A DNA stretch of 64,000 nucleotides from Bacteroidota bacterium. GTDB lineage: Bacteria; Bacteroidota; Bacteroidia; Chitinophagales; Chitinophagaceae. Shown here piece after piece: positions 33,157 to 42,121 of the stretch; the stretch's first letter is position 1, and each line of letters opens with the position of its first letter. The stretch lies in assembly GCA_013285595.1 (NCBI GenBank), contig JABDHF010000001.1, positions 38,904 through 102,903 on the forward strand. The letters run 5' to 3'. The notes under the pieces were generated by a model. It searched no databases and was not told where the DNA came from. It saw only the letters and a program-made list of their open reading frames with translations. The position numbers and the translations under genes are program-made.

Positions 33157-34485
33157 TTACCTGTCAAATTTCAAACGCTGACCACGAACCGCGTCATTTA
33201 CTATCCCGTTCTCGTAGGCTATTTCGCCGTTTATAAAGGTGTACTGGACCGATGCCATGAATGTATGCCCATCGAATGGCGACCAGCCGCATTTATAGAG
33301 AATGTTCTGTTTGGCAACGGCTGTTGTATTGTTCATGTTAATCAATACGAGGTCGGCGCAATAGCCTTCTCTTATGTAGCCCCGGTTTGCCAGCTGGAAA
33401 CATTGAGCTGGCGCATGGCTCATTTTTTCCACTACTTTTTCTATGGTGATCTTTCCTTCTTTTACGTATTGCAGCATCAGCAATAAGGAATGTTGTACGA
33501 GTGGTACGCCCGATGGCGCCTGCTGGTAGGGCTGTTGTTTTTCTTCCCAAGTGTGGGGTGCGTGGTCGGTTGCTATTATGTCAAGGCGATCATCGAGCAG
33601 CGCTTCCCATAAAGCCTTTTTGTTTTCGGGGCCTTTGATGGCTGGGTTGCACTTTATGAGGTTGCCGTATTGTGCATAATCATCGGCTGTGAAATGTAGG
33701 TGATGCACACACACTTCTGATGTGATGCGCTTTTCCGTTAACGGTAGCATATTGCTGAAAAGCTGTAGTTCTTTTGCCGTAGATATATGCAGTATGTGCA
33801 GGCGGCTATTGTACTTCATAGCGAGCTGAACGGCTGCGAATGAGCTTGCAAAACAAGCTTCTGCATTGCGAATGAGCGGATGGTAAGATGCATTGTCCGC
33901 ATCGGCATATTTAGCTTTGTTGGCTTTTATGATGTTCTCATCTTCGCAGTGAGTGGCTATTAGTAACTCCGACTCTGAAAATATTTTATTGAGGGTGATG
34001 TAATTATCTACCAGCATATCGCCGGTGCTGGAACCCATAAATATCTTTACTCCGCTCACATCTTTTTTCCTGTCGTTGGTGCGCAGCACTTCGTCTGTGT
34101 TGTTGTTTGCTACGCCCATAAAGAAGGAGTAGTTGGCAACGGATGTAGCCGCACCGATGGCGTATTTCTGTTCCAGTAATTCATGGGTGAGTGCAGGTGG
34201 GTTGGTATTGGGCATTTCCATAAATGAGGTAGTACCTCCCGCTACTGCTGCGCGTGCCTCTGTGGCTATAGTTGCTTTACTTGTGAGGCCCGGCTCCCTG
34301 AAGTGTACCTGGTCATCGATAACACCGGGCAGCAGATGCAGGCCTTCGCCATTAATTTCGCGGGCGCCGGTTGCGGAAATATTGCCGTCGATCTTATCAA
34401 TAAAGCCATCCTTTATCAATACATCTTTTACCTGGCTCTTGCCTTCGTTAACAACGGTAACGTTCTTTATTAGTGTGGAAAACAT
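33157..34485 (-). CDS. pyrC: Dihydroorotase (amidohydrolase family)
   Basis: 442-residue zinc amidohydrolase that closes carbamoyl-aspartate to dihydroorotate in pyrimidine synthesis. Zinc-binding HxH-type site is in DDQVHFREPGLTSKA (the HxR-type dihydroorotase variant), with other metal ligands in ATHCEDE, LHILHISTAKE and ATDHAPHTWEEK. The start at 34485 (MFSTLIKN) follows the usual length of type I dihydroorotases and sits after a -7 element at 34531-34538. The stop codon is 7 nt from the palindrome array. An allantoinase-type amidohydrolase is the main alternative. Confidence 0.92.
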   Translation of the reverse strand: MFSTLIKNVTVVNEGKSQVKDVLIKDGFIDKIDGNISATGAREINGEGLHLLPGVIDDQVHFREPGLTSKATIATEARAAVAGGTTSFMEMPNTNPPALTHELLEQKYAIGAATSVANYSFFMGVANNNTDEVLRTNDRKKDVSGVKIFMGSSTGDMLVDNYITLNKIFSESELLIATHCEDENIIKANKAKYADADNASYHPLIRNAEACFASSFAAVQLAMKYNSRLHILHISTAKELQLFSNMLPLTEKRITSEVCVHHLHFTADDYAQYGNLIKCNPAIKGPENKKALWEALLDDRLDIIATDHAPHTWEEKQQPYQQAPSGVPLVQHSLLLMLQYVKEGKITIEKVVEKMSHAPAQCFQLANRGYIREGYCADLVLINMNNTTAVAKQNILYKCGWSPFDGHTFMASVQYTFINGEIAYENGIVNDAVRGQRLKFDR

Positions 34486-34522
34486 ATGTATATATAGTTC
34501 TGTGCAACAAGTTAATCTTTTG

Positions 34523-34538
34523 TTACTTTGCAAATCTA
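34523..34538. promoter_or_regulatory. Divergent promoter region of pyrC and the RemB/Wzi-like gene
   Basis: Minus-strand TAGATTTG (34531-34538) matches TAnnTTTG and lies 45 nt before the pyrC start. On the plus strand, TTACTTTG (34523-34530) matches except for its first base and lies 44 nt before the start at 34575. Confidence 0.45.
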
Positions 34539-34574
34539 CCATAAGGATAATTACTTATCCTAAAAACTTAGGCT

Positions 34575-36329
34575 ATGCTCAGAAAAGTTTGCATATTTTC
34601 TTCCTTTATTTTTTATGTAAGTGCCAGTTTTGCTCAAACAACCTTTTTGCCCATAGGCTCTGAGGACAACCAGGTGCTGGACAGGATGGAGACAAGACGA
34701 GGCAGGCTGTGCGATAGCCAGGCGATGGGCGACAAGCCGGAATCGAGGAGGAATGCAGTGCATTTTCTGGAATCTTTAAAACCGGCGGCGGGTGTATCTG
34801 TAACGGGAGCAAGCAGCATTGACCTGTATAACATGGAGCAGATGATCTCTGAAAACGGGGAATGGGCGCAAAATGAAGATGGAGCTATCAATTCAAAACA
34901 TCCGTGGTTCAATACTTTTTATACCAAGCAATACGACCTGGCGCATGTAAAAACCAAGGATTTCTTCGTGGTGGTAAATCCTGTATTCAGTGGGGTGGTG
35001 ATGCAGCAGCACAATAATCCTGCGCAGCCGTCCTATATATCGAACACACTTTATACTAATAGCCAGGGAGCGGAGATAAGGGGATGGATATCTAAGAAGG
35101 TAGGGTTCTATACTTCTATAACCGATAACCAGGAGAAATTTCCTTATTACGTATATAACCTGGCATCTAATCCTAAGCGACAGGCTGTGCCGGGGGCAGA
35201 TTATTTTTTACAACCGGGTTCACCAAACGGGCGCTACGACTACATGCAGGCCAGCGGCTATATAAATTTTGATGCGGTAAAAGATCATATCAATGTATCT
35301 TTTGGCAATGGCAAACACTTTATAGGAGATGGTATCAGCAGTCTTTTCCTCACAGACTATTCTTCTAATATGCCCTTCCTGCAATTGCAAACAAGGATAT
35401 GGAAGATCAACTATGAATGCCTGTACCTGGAGCTGACACCGCAGTATGATAAAAGCCAGGGCGATGCGCTGGTGGCGCATAAATTCTCGACTATACACTA
35501 CCTGACCTGGAACACCTTTAAATGGCTGAACCTCGGCTTTTTTGAAGCAGAAGTATTTGACAGGCCAAATGTGTATGAAATATCTTACCTGAACCCCATT
35601 ATTTTTTCTACTGCAGTGAACCGGTTTAACGGTGAAGGTGATAAGTCTATTCTGGGGATGAGTGGTAAGGCTATAATTGCCAAACATGTGCAGCTTTATG
35701 GCCAGCTGATGTTCAATGAATTCAGGGCGAAGGAACTTTTTGGCGGGAAGGGCTGGTATGGCAATAAATGGGGCATACAGGCCGGTGCAAAATACTTTGA
35801 TGCATTTGGCGTTAGAAACCTGGATCTGCAAGCTGAGCTGGATGCGGTGCGACCTTATACATACACTGCAAAAGATACGCTGGCAAACTATACCAATTAC
35901 AACCAACCGCTTGCAGACCCGCTTGGATCTGGGTTTATACGCACCGTTGGCGTTATTAAATATCAGCCGGCGAAAAATGTATATGTTACCCTGAAAGGAA
36001 CTTATTATATACAAGGTGTAGACAGTGGGAGCGCTAACCTGGGCAACAATATTTTTAACCCGTACCGTACCGCGCAGGAGCAATATGGTGTATCTATGAT
36101 CAATGGGCCAAAAAACCATTGTGCGATTATTAGCCTGAACCTTTCTTACCAGCTGCGCCGGAATATATTTTTGGACCTGGGTGGTAGTTACCGCAAGTAC
36201 GATGCAAGTGCAACAGTGGCGCAGCCCGAATCGTCTACAACAGGGCCTGTGTCCGGCCCGCTTACGTCGAGCTATGTATATTTCGGGGTAAGGATCAATG
36301 CCATCAGGAGGCAGTATGATTTCTTTTAA
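34575..36329 (+). CDS. RemB/Wzi-like outer-membrane beta-barrel protein
   Basis: 584-residue protein with a signal peptide (MLRKVCIFSSFIFYVSASFAQ) and long beta-barrel character throughout: repeated alternating hydrophobic strands, aromatic girdle residues, and turns such as GNGKHFIGDGISSLFLTDYSS and SYLNPIIFSTAVNRFNG. The C-terminus ends with an aromatic residue, YVYFGVRINAIRRQYDFF, as in outer-membrane proteins. The layout fits gliding motility protein RemB and the capsule-assembly Wzi family. The first about 110 residues after the signal look like a periplasmic domain with EDNQVLDRMETRRGR. Surface attachment or gliding adhesion is the likely process; exact function unproven. Divergent from pyrC. 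Confidence 0.75.
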   Translation: MLRKVCIFSSFIFYVSASFAQTTFLPIGSEDNQVLDRMETRRGRLCDSQAMGDKPESRRNAVHFLESLKPAAGVSVTGASSIDLYNMEQMISENGEWAQNEDGAINSKHPWFNTFYTKQYDLAHVKTKDFFVVVNPVFSGVVMQQHNNPAQPSYISNTLYTNSQGAEIRGWISKKVGFYTSITDNQEKFPYYVYNLASNPKRQAVPGADYFLQPGSPNGRYDYMQASGYINFDAVKDHINVSFGNGKHFIGDGISSLFLTDYSSNMPFLQLQTRIWKINYECLYLELTPQYDKSQGDALVAHKFSTIHYLTWNTFKWLNLGFFEAEVFDRPNVYEISYLNPIIFSTAVNRFNGEGDKSILGMSGKAIIAKHVQLYGQLMFNEFRAKELFGGKGWYGNKWGIQAGAKYFDAFGVRNLDLQAELDAVRPYTYTAKDTLANYTNYNQPLADPLGSGFIRTVGVIKYQPAKNVYVTLKGTYYIQGVDSGSANLGNNIFNPYRTAQEQYGVSMINGPKNHCAIISLNLSYQLRRNIFLDLGGSYRKYDASATVAQPESSTTGPVSGPLTSSYVYFGVRINAIRRQYDFF

Positions 36330-36355
36330 ACGAAGATTTTATTATTTTTATTCTT

Positions 36356-36490
36356 ATGAAATACAGATTACTTAAAATTGCGGCACTGATAGTGCTATTA
36401 GCCCACCTGGCCAGCTGTTTTAGCCCCACAACAACGAGCAGGAGATACTATGGCCATGGCAAATACCGGCATGGAGGCAGATATTGGTAA
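36356..36490 (+). CDS. Small lipoprotein of 44 residues
   Basis: ATG-started frame 26 nt after the barrel-protein stop codon: MKYRLLKIAALIVLLAHLASC, a lipoprotein signal with lipobox LASC (cysteine 21), then a short mature part of 24 residues rich in arginine, tyrosine, glycine and histidine (TSRRYYGHGKYRHGGRYW). Possibly cotranscribed with the barrel gene. The clear lipobox supports it as real although it is too short for most gene finders. Function unknown; the mature part could bind polysaccharide or metal, which is speculation. Confidence 0.6.
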   Translation: MKYRLLKIAALIVLLAHLASCFSPTTTSRRYYGHGKYRHGGRYW

Positions 36491-36585
36491 GCCCAATAAA
36501 CAGGTATTTTACCAGTATTTGAAAGGTTGCTATCTTCGCGCTCCGGTTATTGAATAAATAGCCGCTTACTTCTTAATCTGCTCTT

Positions 36586-38100
36586 ATGGACCGCACGATA
36601 AAATCTGCATTAATTTCCGTTTTTTATAAAGATGGGCTGGAGCCTATAGTACGCAAACTGCATGAGCTGGGTGTAACCATCTACTCTACGGGCGGCACGC
36701 AAACTTTTATAGAGCAGGCAGGCATACCCTGCACATCGGTGGAGAGCGTAACGGGCTACCCTTCTATACTCGGCGGACGTGTAAAAACTTTGCACCCGAA
36801 AGTTTTCGGTGGTATACTGGCGAGACGAGATTTTGCTGATGATGAGCAACATGTGAAGGAATACGAGATTCCTTTGTTCGACCTGGTTATCGTGGACCTA
36901 TACCCGTTTGAAGAAACGGTGAAACAAACAACTGATGAAAAGACGATCATTGAAAAGATAGATATAGGTGGGGTATCGTTGATACGTGCTGCTGGTAAAA
37001 ACTTTAAAGATGTATGTATCGTAGCATCCCGGGAGCAATATAGTAGCCTGCTGGAATTGCTGAATAAAGCAAATGGCGTTACCACCATACATGAGCGCAG
37101 ACGCTTTGCCGCTGAAGCTTTTGCAGAATGCGCCCATTATGATGTAGCCATTGCCGATTATTTTAACCAGTTTGAAAATCAGAAACACTTCCAGTGGTCT
37201 TCGGGCAACAAACAATCGCTGCGTTATGGGGAGAACCCGCATCAGGATGCGTCGTTTTATGGTGATCTTAATGGACTTTTTGAAAAGCTGAATGGCAAGG
37301 AACTTTCTTATAATAACCTGGTGGACATAGATGCTGCATGCCAGATCATATCTGAGTTTGCCAACCCGGCTTTTGCGGTCATCAAGCATACTAATGTCTG
37401 CGGGATAGCCGTGCGGGATAACGTAATACATGCATGGGAAGCTGCACTTGCCGGCGACCCGGAAAGTGCATTTGGCGGTGTTTTGATCACCAATCAAATC
37501 ATCAATGCGGATGTTGCAAAGAAAATAAATGAGCTGTTCTTTGAGATACTGATAGCGCCTGAATTTGAAGAAGGAGCGCTGGAAATATTAAAGGGCAAGA
37601 AGAACCGCATATTACTGGAGCAGCGGAAGTCGTTCTACCCAGTAAAAGAATATAAGCGCATACTTAATGGTGTATTGGTGCAGGATGCAGACACTAAGAA
37701 CTTTGCAGAATGGAACGAAGCCGGCGCACGTAGCAGCAGCGAACAGGAAAAAGAAGACCTCTTGTTTGCCAATATTGTTTGCAAACACCTGAAATCAAAT
37801 GCCATAGCCTTGGTGAAAGATAAACAGCTAATAGGCAAGGGTTGCGGGCAAACAAGCCGCATAGATGCACTGCGCAGCGCTATAGAAAAGGCCAAACAAT
37901 TTGGTTTTACACTTAAGGACGCTGTTATGGCATCAGATGCGTTTTTCCCGTTTAATGATTGTGTGAGTGTGGCGCACGATGCGGGTATTACTGCGGTGAT
38001 ACAGCCGGGAGGGTCTGTGCGCGATAACGACAGCATACAGTTTTGTAAGGAGCACGATATGGCGATGGTGATGACTGGACTGAGGCATTTCAGGCATTAG
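36586..38100 (+). CDS. purH: Bifunctional AICAR transformylase/IMP cyclohydrolase
   Basis: 504-residue enzyme for the last two steps of purine synthesis, making IMP from AICAR and formyl-tetrahydrofolate. The N-terminal cyclohydrolase half contains GTQTFIEQAGIP, VESVTGYPSILGGRVKTLHP and IDIGGVSLIRAAGKN; the transformylase half contains SLRYGENPHQ, KELSYNNLVDIDAA, KHTNVCGIAV and QTSRIDAL with the closing AHDAGITAVIQPGGSVRDND. Normal length for the Bacteroidota form. A candidate -7 element with one mismatch (TATCTTCG, 36531-36538) lies upstream. Monocistronic. Confidence 0.96.
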   Translation: MDRTIKSALISVFYKDGLEPIVRKLHELGVTIYSTGGTQTFIEQAGIPCTSVESVTGYPSILGGRVKTLHPKVFGGILARRDFADDEQHVKEYEIPLFDLVIVDLYPFEETVKQTTDEKTIIEKIDIGGVSLIRAAGKNFKDVCIVASREQYSSLLELLNKANGVTTIHERRRFAAEAFAECAHYDVAIADYFNQFENQKHFQWSSGNKQSLRYGENPHQDASFYGDLNGLFEKLNGKELSYNNLVDIDAACQIISEFANPAFAVIKHTNVCGIAVRDNVIHAWEAALAGDPESAFGGVLITNQIINADVAKKINELFFEILIAPEFEEGALEILKGKKNRILLEQRKSFYPVKEYKRILNGVLVQDADTKNFAEWNEAGARSSSEQEKEDLLFANIVCKHLKSNAIALVKDKQLIGKGCGQTSRIDALRSAIEKAKQFGFTLKDAVMASDAFFPFNDCVSVAHDAGITAVIQPGGSVRDNDSIQFCKEHDMAMVMTGLRHFRH

Positions 38101-38101
38101 T

Positions 38102-38127
38102 CACCCCAAACCCCTAAAGGGGCTTCT
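38102..38127. repeat. CCCCTAAAGGGG-type intergenic repeat
   Basis: CACCCCAAACCCCTAAAGGG and GCTTCTCC directly after the purH stop codon. Same family as 43418-43445, 54829-54851 and, inverted, 54947-54974. Contains the palindrome CCCCTAAAGGGG with a mismatch in the centre. Confidence 0.75.
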
Positions 38128-38173
38128 CCTTGTTGCTTAGAAGAATAGTTTGTAAATATGCATCGCGGAGTTT

Positions 38174-38722
38174 TTAGCTTTTCATTCTCCACTCGGTCTT
38201 TAGTATACCGGTGATCACGGTGTCTTCTACCTGGCCATGCCTCAGGCAGCACTGGCGGACTACGCCTTCTATCTTAGCACCCAGGCGTGTGGCTACTTTT
38301 GCGCTGCGGTGGTTTGCCGGTACAAAGTGTATCTCTATTTTATTGAGGCCTATTTTTTCAAACAGGAAATCTACGAATCTTGTGAGGCAGGTGTTCATAA
38401 TGCCTTTGCCCTCCCACTCTTCGCTTATCCAGTAGCCGAGCTGGGCTCTTTTAGTGGCTTGCTCCCAGTGATGCATGCCTATACCGCCTATTATTTTGTC
38501 GTTGTAAAAGATACCCAGCGCTAACGCTTCCTGTGTATGCAACTGGTGAAGCGACATCTGTATGAACTGCAGGGAATGTTCTGGTTTGGTGGTCTTGCCA
38601 ATCCAGTCGAGCCAGGGGAACAGGTGTACACGGGAGCTGTTCACGGCATTGAACAATTCCTGTGCATCATCGACCTGGTAAGACCGCAGCAGGATATTTT
38701 CGTTGATGATTATTGATACCAA
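38174..38722 (-). CDS. GNAT family N-acetyltransferase (RimJ/RimL type)
   Basis: 182-residue acetyltransferase. The fold is the RimJ/RimL type, often acting on ribosomal-protein N-termini or small amines: N-terminal NENILLRSYQVDDAQELFNA, a central TKPEHSLQFIQM, then ALGIFYNDKIIGGIGMHHW with the acetyl-CoA loop QLGYWISEEWEGKGIMNTCLTRF and the typical NKIEIHFVPANHRSAKVATRLG. Substrate cannot be told. It lies 12 nt downstream of lpxD on the same strand and is probably in one operon with it, though no pathway link is evident. Confidence 0.9.
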   Translation of the reverse strand: MVSIIINENILLRSYQVDDAQELFNAVNSSRVHLFPWLDWIGKTTKPEHSLQFIQMSLHQLHTQEALALGIFYNDKIIGGIGMHHWEQATKRAQLGYWISEEWEGKGIMNTCLTRFVDFLFEKIGLNKIEIHFVPANHRSAKVATRLGAKIEGVVRQCCLRHGQVEDTVITGILKTEWRMKS

Positions 38723-38734
38723 ACCTGGGTCGTT

Positions 38735-39688
38735 TTAATCTTTTTTGTTTTTATTTACCATTTCCCATATTTCAGGGATACGCTTTATCCATGCCAGTTC
38801 ACGCATCTTTGGTTTTGCTTCTCCTACCGGTGATCCGAAATATGTTTTGCCGCCTTCCAGGCTTGCGGGTACACCACTCTGTGCAAGTACTATAGCTCCT
38901 TTGCCAATAGTAAGGTCTTTACTCACTCCCACCTGCCCCCAAAGAATTACCTCGTCTTCTATGATGGCTTTGCCGCCAATGCCCACCTGGGCTGCGAACA
39001 GGCAATTCTTTCCTATTACCGCTCCGTGACCGATGTGAATATGATTGTCGAGCTTGGTGCCTTTACCTATGATTGTATCGCCACTTACGCCTTTGTCTAT
39101 TGTGCTGCCCGCGCCTATCTCTACATCGTCCTCTACTATTACGCGTCCACAACTGACTAGCTTATCATACTGCACTTCACGCTCGCGGCGGCGTTTAAAA
39201 TAAAATGCGTCTGCCCCCAGTACACAGCCTGCATGTATGATCACATTGTTACCGATAACGCAATGGTCGTAGATGGTAACATTAGGATGGATGAGGCAAT
39301 TTTCGCCGATAGTAACGTGGTTGCCAACGAAGACCCCGGGTTGTATATGCGTGCCTTTTCCTATTACCGCTGAGTCGCTGATCAGCTTTGTGGCCGGTTC
39401 AAACGGGCGGAAGTGGTTTACTATTTTCACATAAGCGCTGAAAGGATCAGTTATTACCAGCAATGTTTTGCCATCGGGGCAATCTATCTTTTTATTGATG
39501 ATAATGATCGTTGCTGCCGAATTGATGCTGGCGCTATAGTATTTCTCAAAGTCGACAAACGAAATGTCTCCTGCTGTTACTTTATGTATCTCGTTTATGC
39601 CCGTAGCTTCCTGCTCTTTATTGCCTATCAGTTCTGCACCTATAAAATCAGCAATCCACTGTACAGGCACAGGCTTTTCAAACTTCAT
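38735..39688 (-). CDS. LpxD-type UDP-3-O-acyl-glucosamine N-acyltransferase
   Basis: 317-residue left-handed beta-helix acyltransferase; LpxD adds the second acyl chain in lipid A synthesis. N-terminal domain with SADISFV-like ITAGDISFVDFEKYY is missing only its exact family form (here TAGDISFVDFEKYY), followed by many hexapeptide repeats (SDSAVIGKGTHIQPGVFVG through AIVLAQSGVPAS) and a LDNHIHIGHGAVIG motif carrying the catalytic-type histidines. The short C-terminal helix KMRELAWIKRIPEIWEM resembles LpxD. Bacteroidota often have two such paralogues; this one lies outside the usual lpx cluster, so a variant acyl or sugar substrate is possible. Confidence 0.85.
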   Translation of the reverse strand: MKFEKPVPVQWIADFIGAELIGNKEQEATGINEIHKVTAGDISFVDFEKYYSASINSAATIIIINKKIDCPDGKTLLVITDPFSAYVKIVNHFRPFEPATKLISDSAVIGKGTHIQPGVFVGNHVTIGENCLIHPNVTIYDHCVIGNNVIIHAGCVLGADAFYFKRRREREVQYDKLVSCGRVIVEDDVEIGAGSTIDKGVSGDTIIGKGTKLDNHIHIGHGAVIGKNCLFAAQVGIGGKAIIEDEVILWGQVGVSKDLTIGKGAIVLAQSGVPASLEGGKTYFGSPVGEAKPKMRELAWIKRIPEIWEMVNKNKKD

Positions 39689-39706
39689 ATTCTGTTGGTT
39701 TGAAAC

Positions 39707-39714
39707 AAAAATAC
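39707..39714 (-). promoter_or_regulatory. Predicted -7 element of the lpxD-like gene
   Basis: Minus-strand TATTTTTG matches TAnnTTTG, 18 nt before the start codon. Confidence 0.45.
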
Positions 39715-39761
39715 GATTTTGCCACGGGCTTGAAAAGCAGATATAGAATCATTGGGCCTTT

Positions 39762-40394
39762 TTATTGGCCGTTTTGGATTATCTGTCTAAGGCAGCCAAT
39801 AAAAATCTTATGGTTAATGAAGTAAACAGGACCATCGAGGAGGTCAATTATCGGCCATTTTTTGCCGTTCAGGTCATTTATAAAAACCCGGTTGTAATTA
39901 CCTCGTGTACCGCCTCCGCTATCGCCAATATTAATATTCACAAATGTTATATCCTTTACTTCGCTAAAGCTAATTGTTGTAATGGGCCTAATATACCGCC
40001 CAATAAAGTTGTTATTTTTAATATTCATGACTTTAGCCATAGAATCCACATTAAGATCATTTGCTGTACCAAACTTTATTATCAAGTAGATAGTTGTGAG
40101 GAAAAGCCCAATTACAATCAACCAAAAGTATAGGCTTTGACTTTTTACAACTCCGATACTTGAAACGCAGAGAAAAAGAAGGCTCACAAAAATCAAAATA
40201 CCATTGTTAGAAGGGGTTTTAATAACGAAATCATCTGCCGTACCGGAAACTTTAAATTTCGAATTTATCCTTTGTGAAAGGTTTATTAGTTGCGTCAGGT
40301 TCTTATTATTATCGGTAGAGATAACCGGCTGCTCAGCCATGTGTGCAGCCGCATCATTAATCTCTTCCAATTCTCTTTTTATACGATTGAACAT
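39762..40394 (-). CDS. Hypothetical membrane protein, two TM helices
   Basis: 210-residue protein with two close hydrophobic helices (NGILIFVSLLFLCVSSIGVV and SLYFWLIVIGLFLTTIYLII, about residues 69-110) forming a hairpin, a charged N-terminal cytosolic region, and a C-terminal soluble domain that resembles a bacterial PH-like or DUF fold (FSEVKDITFVNINIGDSGGG). No known family recognised. Divergent from the aminotransferase gene. Confidence 0.72.
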   Translation of the reverse strand: MFNRIKRELEEINDAAAHMAEQPVISTDNNKNLTQLINLSQRINSKFKVSGTADDFVIKTPSNNGILIFVSLLFLCVSSIGVVKSQSLYFWLIVIGLFLTTIYLIIKFGTANDLNVDSMAKVMNIKNNNFIGRYIRPITTISFSEVKDITFVNINIGDSGGGTRGNYNRVFINDLNGKKWPIIDLLDGPVYFINHKIFIGCLRQIIQNGQ

Positions 40395-40476
40395 GCTGTC
40401 TGCGCTATTATTAAAAATAGAACTTTCTTATTTATGGCATTCTTATTTCTTTTTTCGGGTTTACCTTAGCATTATC

Positions 40477-41286
40477 GTGAATTATATTAACCTCAACGGG
40501 AAAATTATCAGCAATGTCGACGGTGGATTACCTGTAGATAATGACGCATTCCGGTATGGATACGGCCTGTTTGAAACTATGCTGGTGCAGGATGGGGTTA
40601 TCCGGCTAAAGGAGTTTCACTGGGAACGGTTATTTGCCGGGTTACGGCAATTGTATTTTGAAATACCTATGTTAATGACCGCGGAATGGCTGGAGGAGGA
40701 GGTAATGCGTACTGTAAAGAAGAACCATGGTGAAAAACTATGCCGGGTTCGGCTGCAAATGTATGCAGGTGGGGGCGGGCTATATAGCGTAGAAAGCCGG
40801 CATCCGGGGTTTGTGATAGAATGCTTTTCACTGGAAGAAGACAATCTGCGATTAAATAATAATGGCCTGATAGTGGGCGTTGCTGCAGGTTTATCTAAAA
40901 GTGCAGATACACTTAGCAATCTTAAATCGTGCAATGCGCTGATATACGCAATGGCCGCCAGGCAAGCTAAAGAACACAAGTGGAATGATGCACTGCTATA
41001 CAACAATAATGAGCATGTAATAGAAAGTACCATAGCCAATATATTCTGGATAAAGGGCGGAACAGTATACACTCCGCCGCTATCTGACGGTTGTGTGGCA
41101 GGCGTGATGCGGCGGCATATAATGGGGAGGATAACTGTATCTGAACGCACTTTGAAAATTGAAGATTTGCTACAGGCAGATGAGGTGTTTTTGACAAATG
41201 CGATCAAAAAAATGCGGTGGGTGGGCATTATTGACGGGAAAAAGTATGGTAATGAGCAAATTAAGGATGTATACAGGTACCTTTGA
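40477..41286 (+). CDS. Class IV aminotransferase (PabC/IlvE/Dat-like)
   Basis: 269 residues from a GTG start (VNYINLNGKIISNVDG), chosen because the long upstream extension of the frame is antisense to the previous gene and lacks a family match. Class IV PLP fold: substrate-recognition FRYGYGLFETMLV, the internal PLP lysine in SNLKSCNALIYAMAA and the pyrophosphate-binding SDGCVAGVMRRHIM. Members include 4-amino-4-deoxychorismate lyase (PabC), branched-chain and D-amino-acid aminotransferases; the short length and GYGLFETM motif lean towards PabC-like lyase. Possibly in an operon with the next gene. Confidence 0.88.
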   Translation: MNYINLNGKIISNVDGGLPVDNDAFRYGYGLFETMLVQDGVIRLKEFHWERLFAGLRQLYFEIPMLMTAEWLEEEVMRTVKKNHGEKLCRVRLQMYAGGGGLYSVESRHPGFVIECFSLEEDNLRLNNNGLIVGVAAGLSKSADTLSNLKSCNALIYAMAARQAKEHKWNDALLYNNNEHVIESTIANIFWIKGGTVYTPPLSDGCVAGVMRRHIMGRITVSERTLKIEDLLQADEVFLTNAIKKMRWVGIIDGKKYGNEQIKDVYRYL

Positions 41287-41307
41287 ACAGTTATAACAGC
41301 CCTTCGT

Positions 41308-42033
41308 ATGAGGCCTTTATTTTTTTTGTGCGCGTTATTTATCAGTAGTTTTAGTTCGGTTTATGGGCAGGTAGGCTATGGCCCTGAGATAGGCGTTGGC
41401 ATGAGCACTATGCATTTTGCGCCTCCTACTGCTCCTATACTTTATACTTCAGCATCAGTAAGCTCTATATTCAGCGGTAAGATAGGTGGGCTGATAGACG
41501 TAGCCCTTAACAAACATGCCTATTTCCAGGCCGGTTTGAATTTTTCCAGAAAAGGAGCTACCCGGGATTTTTCTTACTATAAGAATGATAGCTTTAATGA
41601 GCAGGTACACCAAACGCTGATCCTGAATTATTTTGATTTACCCCTGAGTGTGGTTTATAAATCGGGCATGCAGGGTAAGGGGCGATTTATTGTTGGTATA
41701 GGGGCTACGCCCTCTTATATCGTTGGAGGCAGCAATAAACTGCGGGATCACCAGGTGTTTAGAGATACCCTGACCAATACTAATGATAACCTGAAAATAG
41801 CTGTGGGGCAGACCGTGGGCGGATTTGATATTGGGGTAAATTTATCGGCGGGTTATGAGTTGCCTACCGGGTTGTTTTTAAGGGCATATTATACTGTAGG
41901 CGTTAATGATATAGGCACAGGCACGGAGATAGATAAAAACAGGATGTGGGGCATTGCAGCGGGCTATATTTTTGGCAAAGGGAGAAATATTAGGAAAGAG
42001 ACTGACGACCTGATAGATAAAAGCAGCCAATAG
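41308..42033 (+). CDS. Outer-membrane beta-barrel protein (porin-like)
   Basis: 241-residue exported protein with a signal peptide ending near residue 21 (SVYGQ) and a PorT/OmpA-like eight-strand barrel pattern: GYGPEIGVGMSTMHFAPPTA near the start, FQAGLNFSRKGATR, and strands ending in aromatic or hydrophobic pairs. Members of this loose family are common in Bacteroidota envelopes; some are T9SS assembly factors (PorT). The length matches. Exact role unknown. 21 nt downstream of the aminotransferase gene, which could be an operon. Confidence 0.78.
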   Translation: MRPLFFLCALFISSFSSVYGQVGYGPEIGVGMSTMHFAPPTAPILYTSASVSSIFSGKIGGLIDVALNKHAYFQAGLNFSRKGATRDFSYYKNDSFNEQVHQTLILNYFDLPLSVVYKSGMQGKGRFIVGIGATPSYIVGGSNKLRDHQVFRDTLTNTNDNLKIAVGQTVGGFDIGVNLSAGYELPTGLFLRAYYTVGVNDIGTGTEIDKNRMWGIAAGYIFGKGRNIRKETDDLIDKSSQ

Positions 42034-42121
42034 TAAATTGAGGTAATGGCATGGTTTTAACATTTTGCAGTAAATCCGAACCGTATATTCTTTCGTTCAT
42101 ATTATCACACAAACAAATTTT

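Noticed and set aside
32711-33236. Overlapping plus-strand frames of 93-156 codons
   Set aside because: They are read through the tandem palindrome units (cysteine- and leucine-rich periodic peptides) and are by-products of the repeat period; the real gene here is the minus-strand transposase.
35220-36119. 299-codon minus-strand frame opposite the barrel protein
   Set aside because: No domain, and the sense strand has a clear signal peptide and barrel pattern.
40204-40476. N-terminal extension of the class IV aminotransferase
   Set aside because: The extension is antisense to the previous gene and carries no family similarity; the GTG at 40477 starts the conserved domain.
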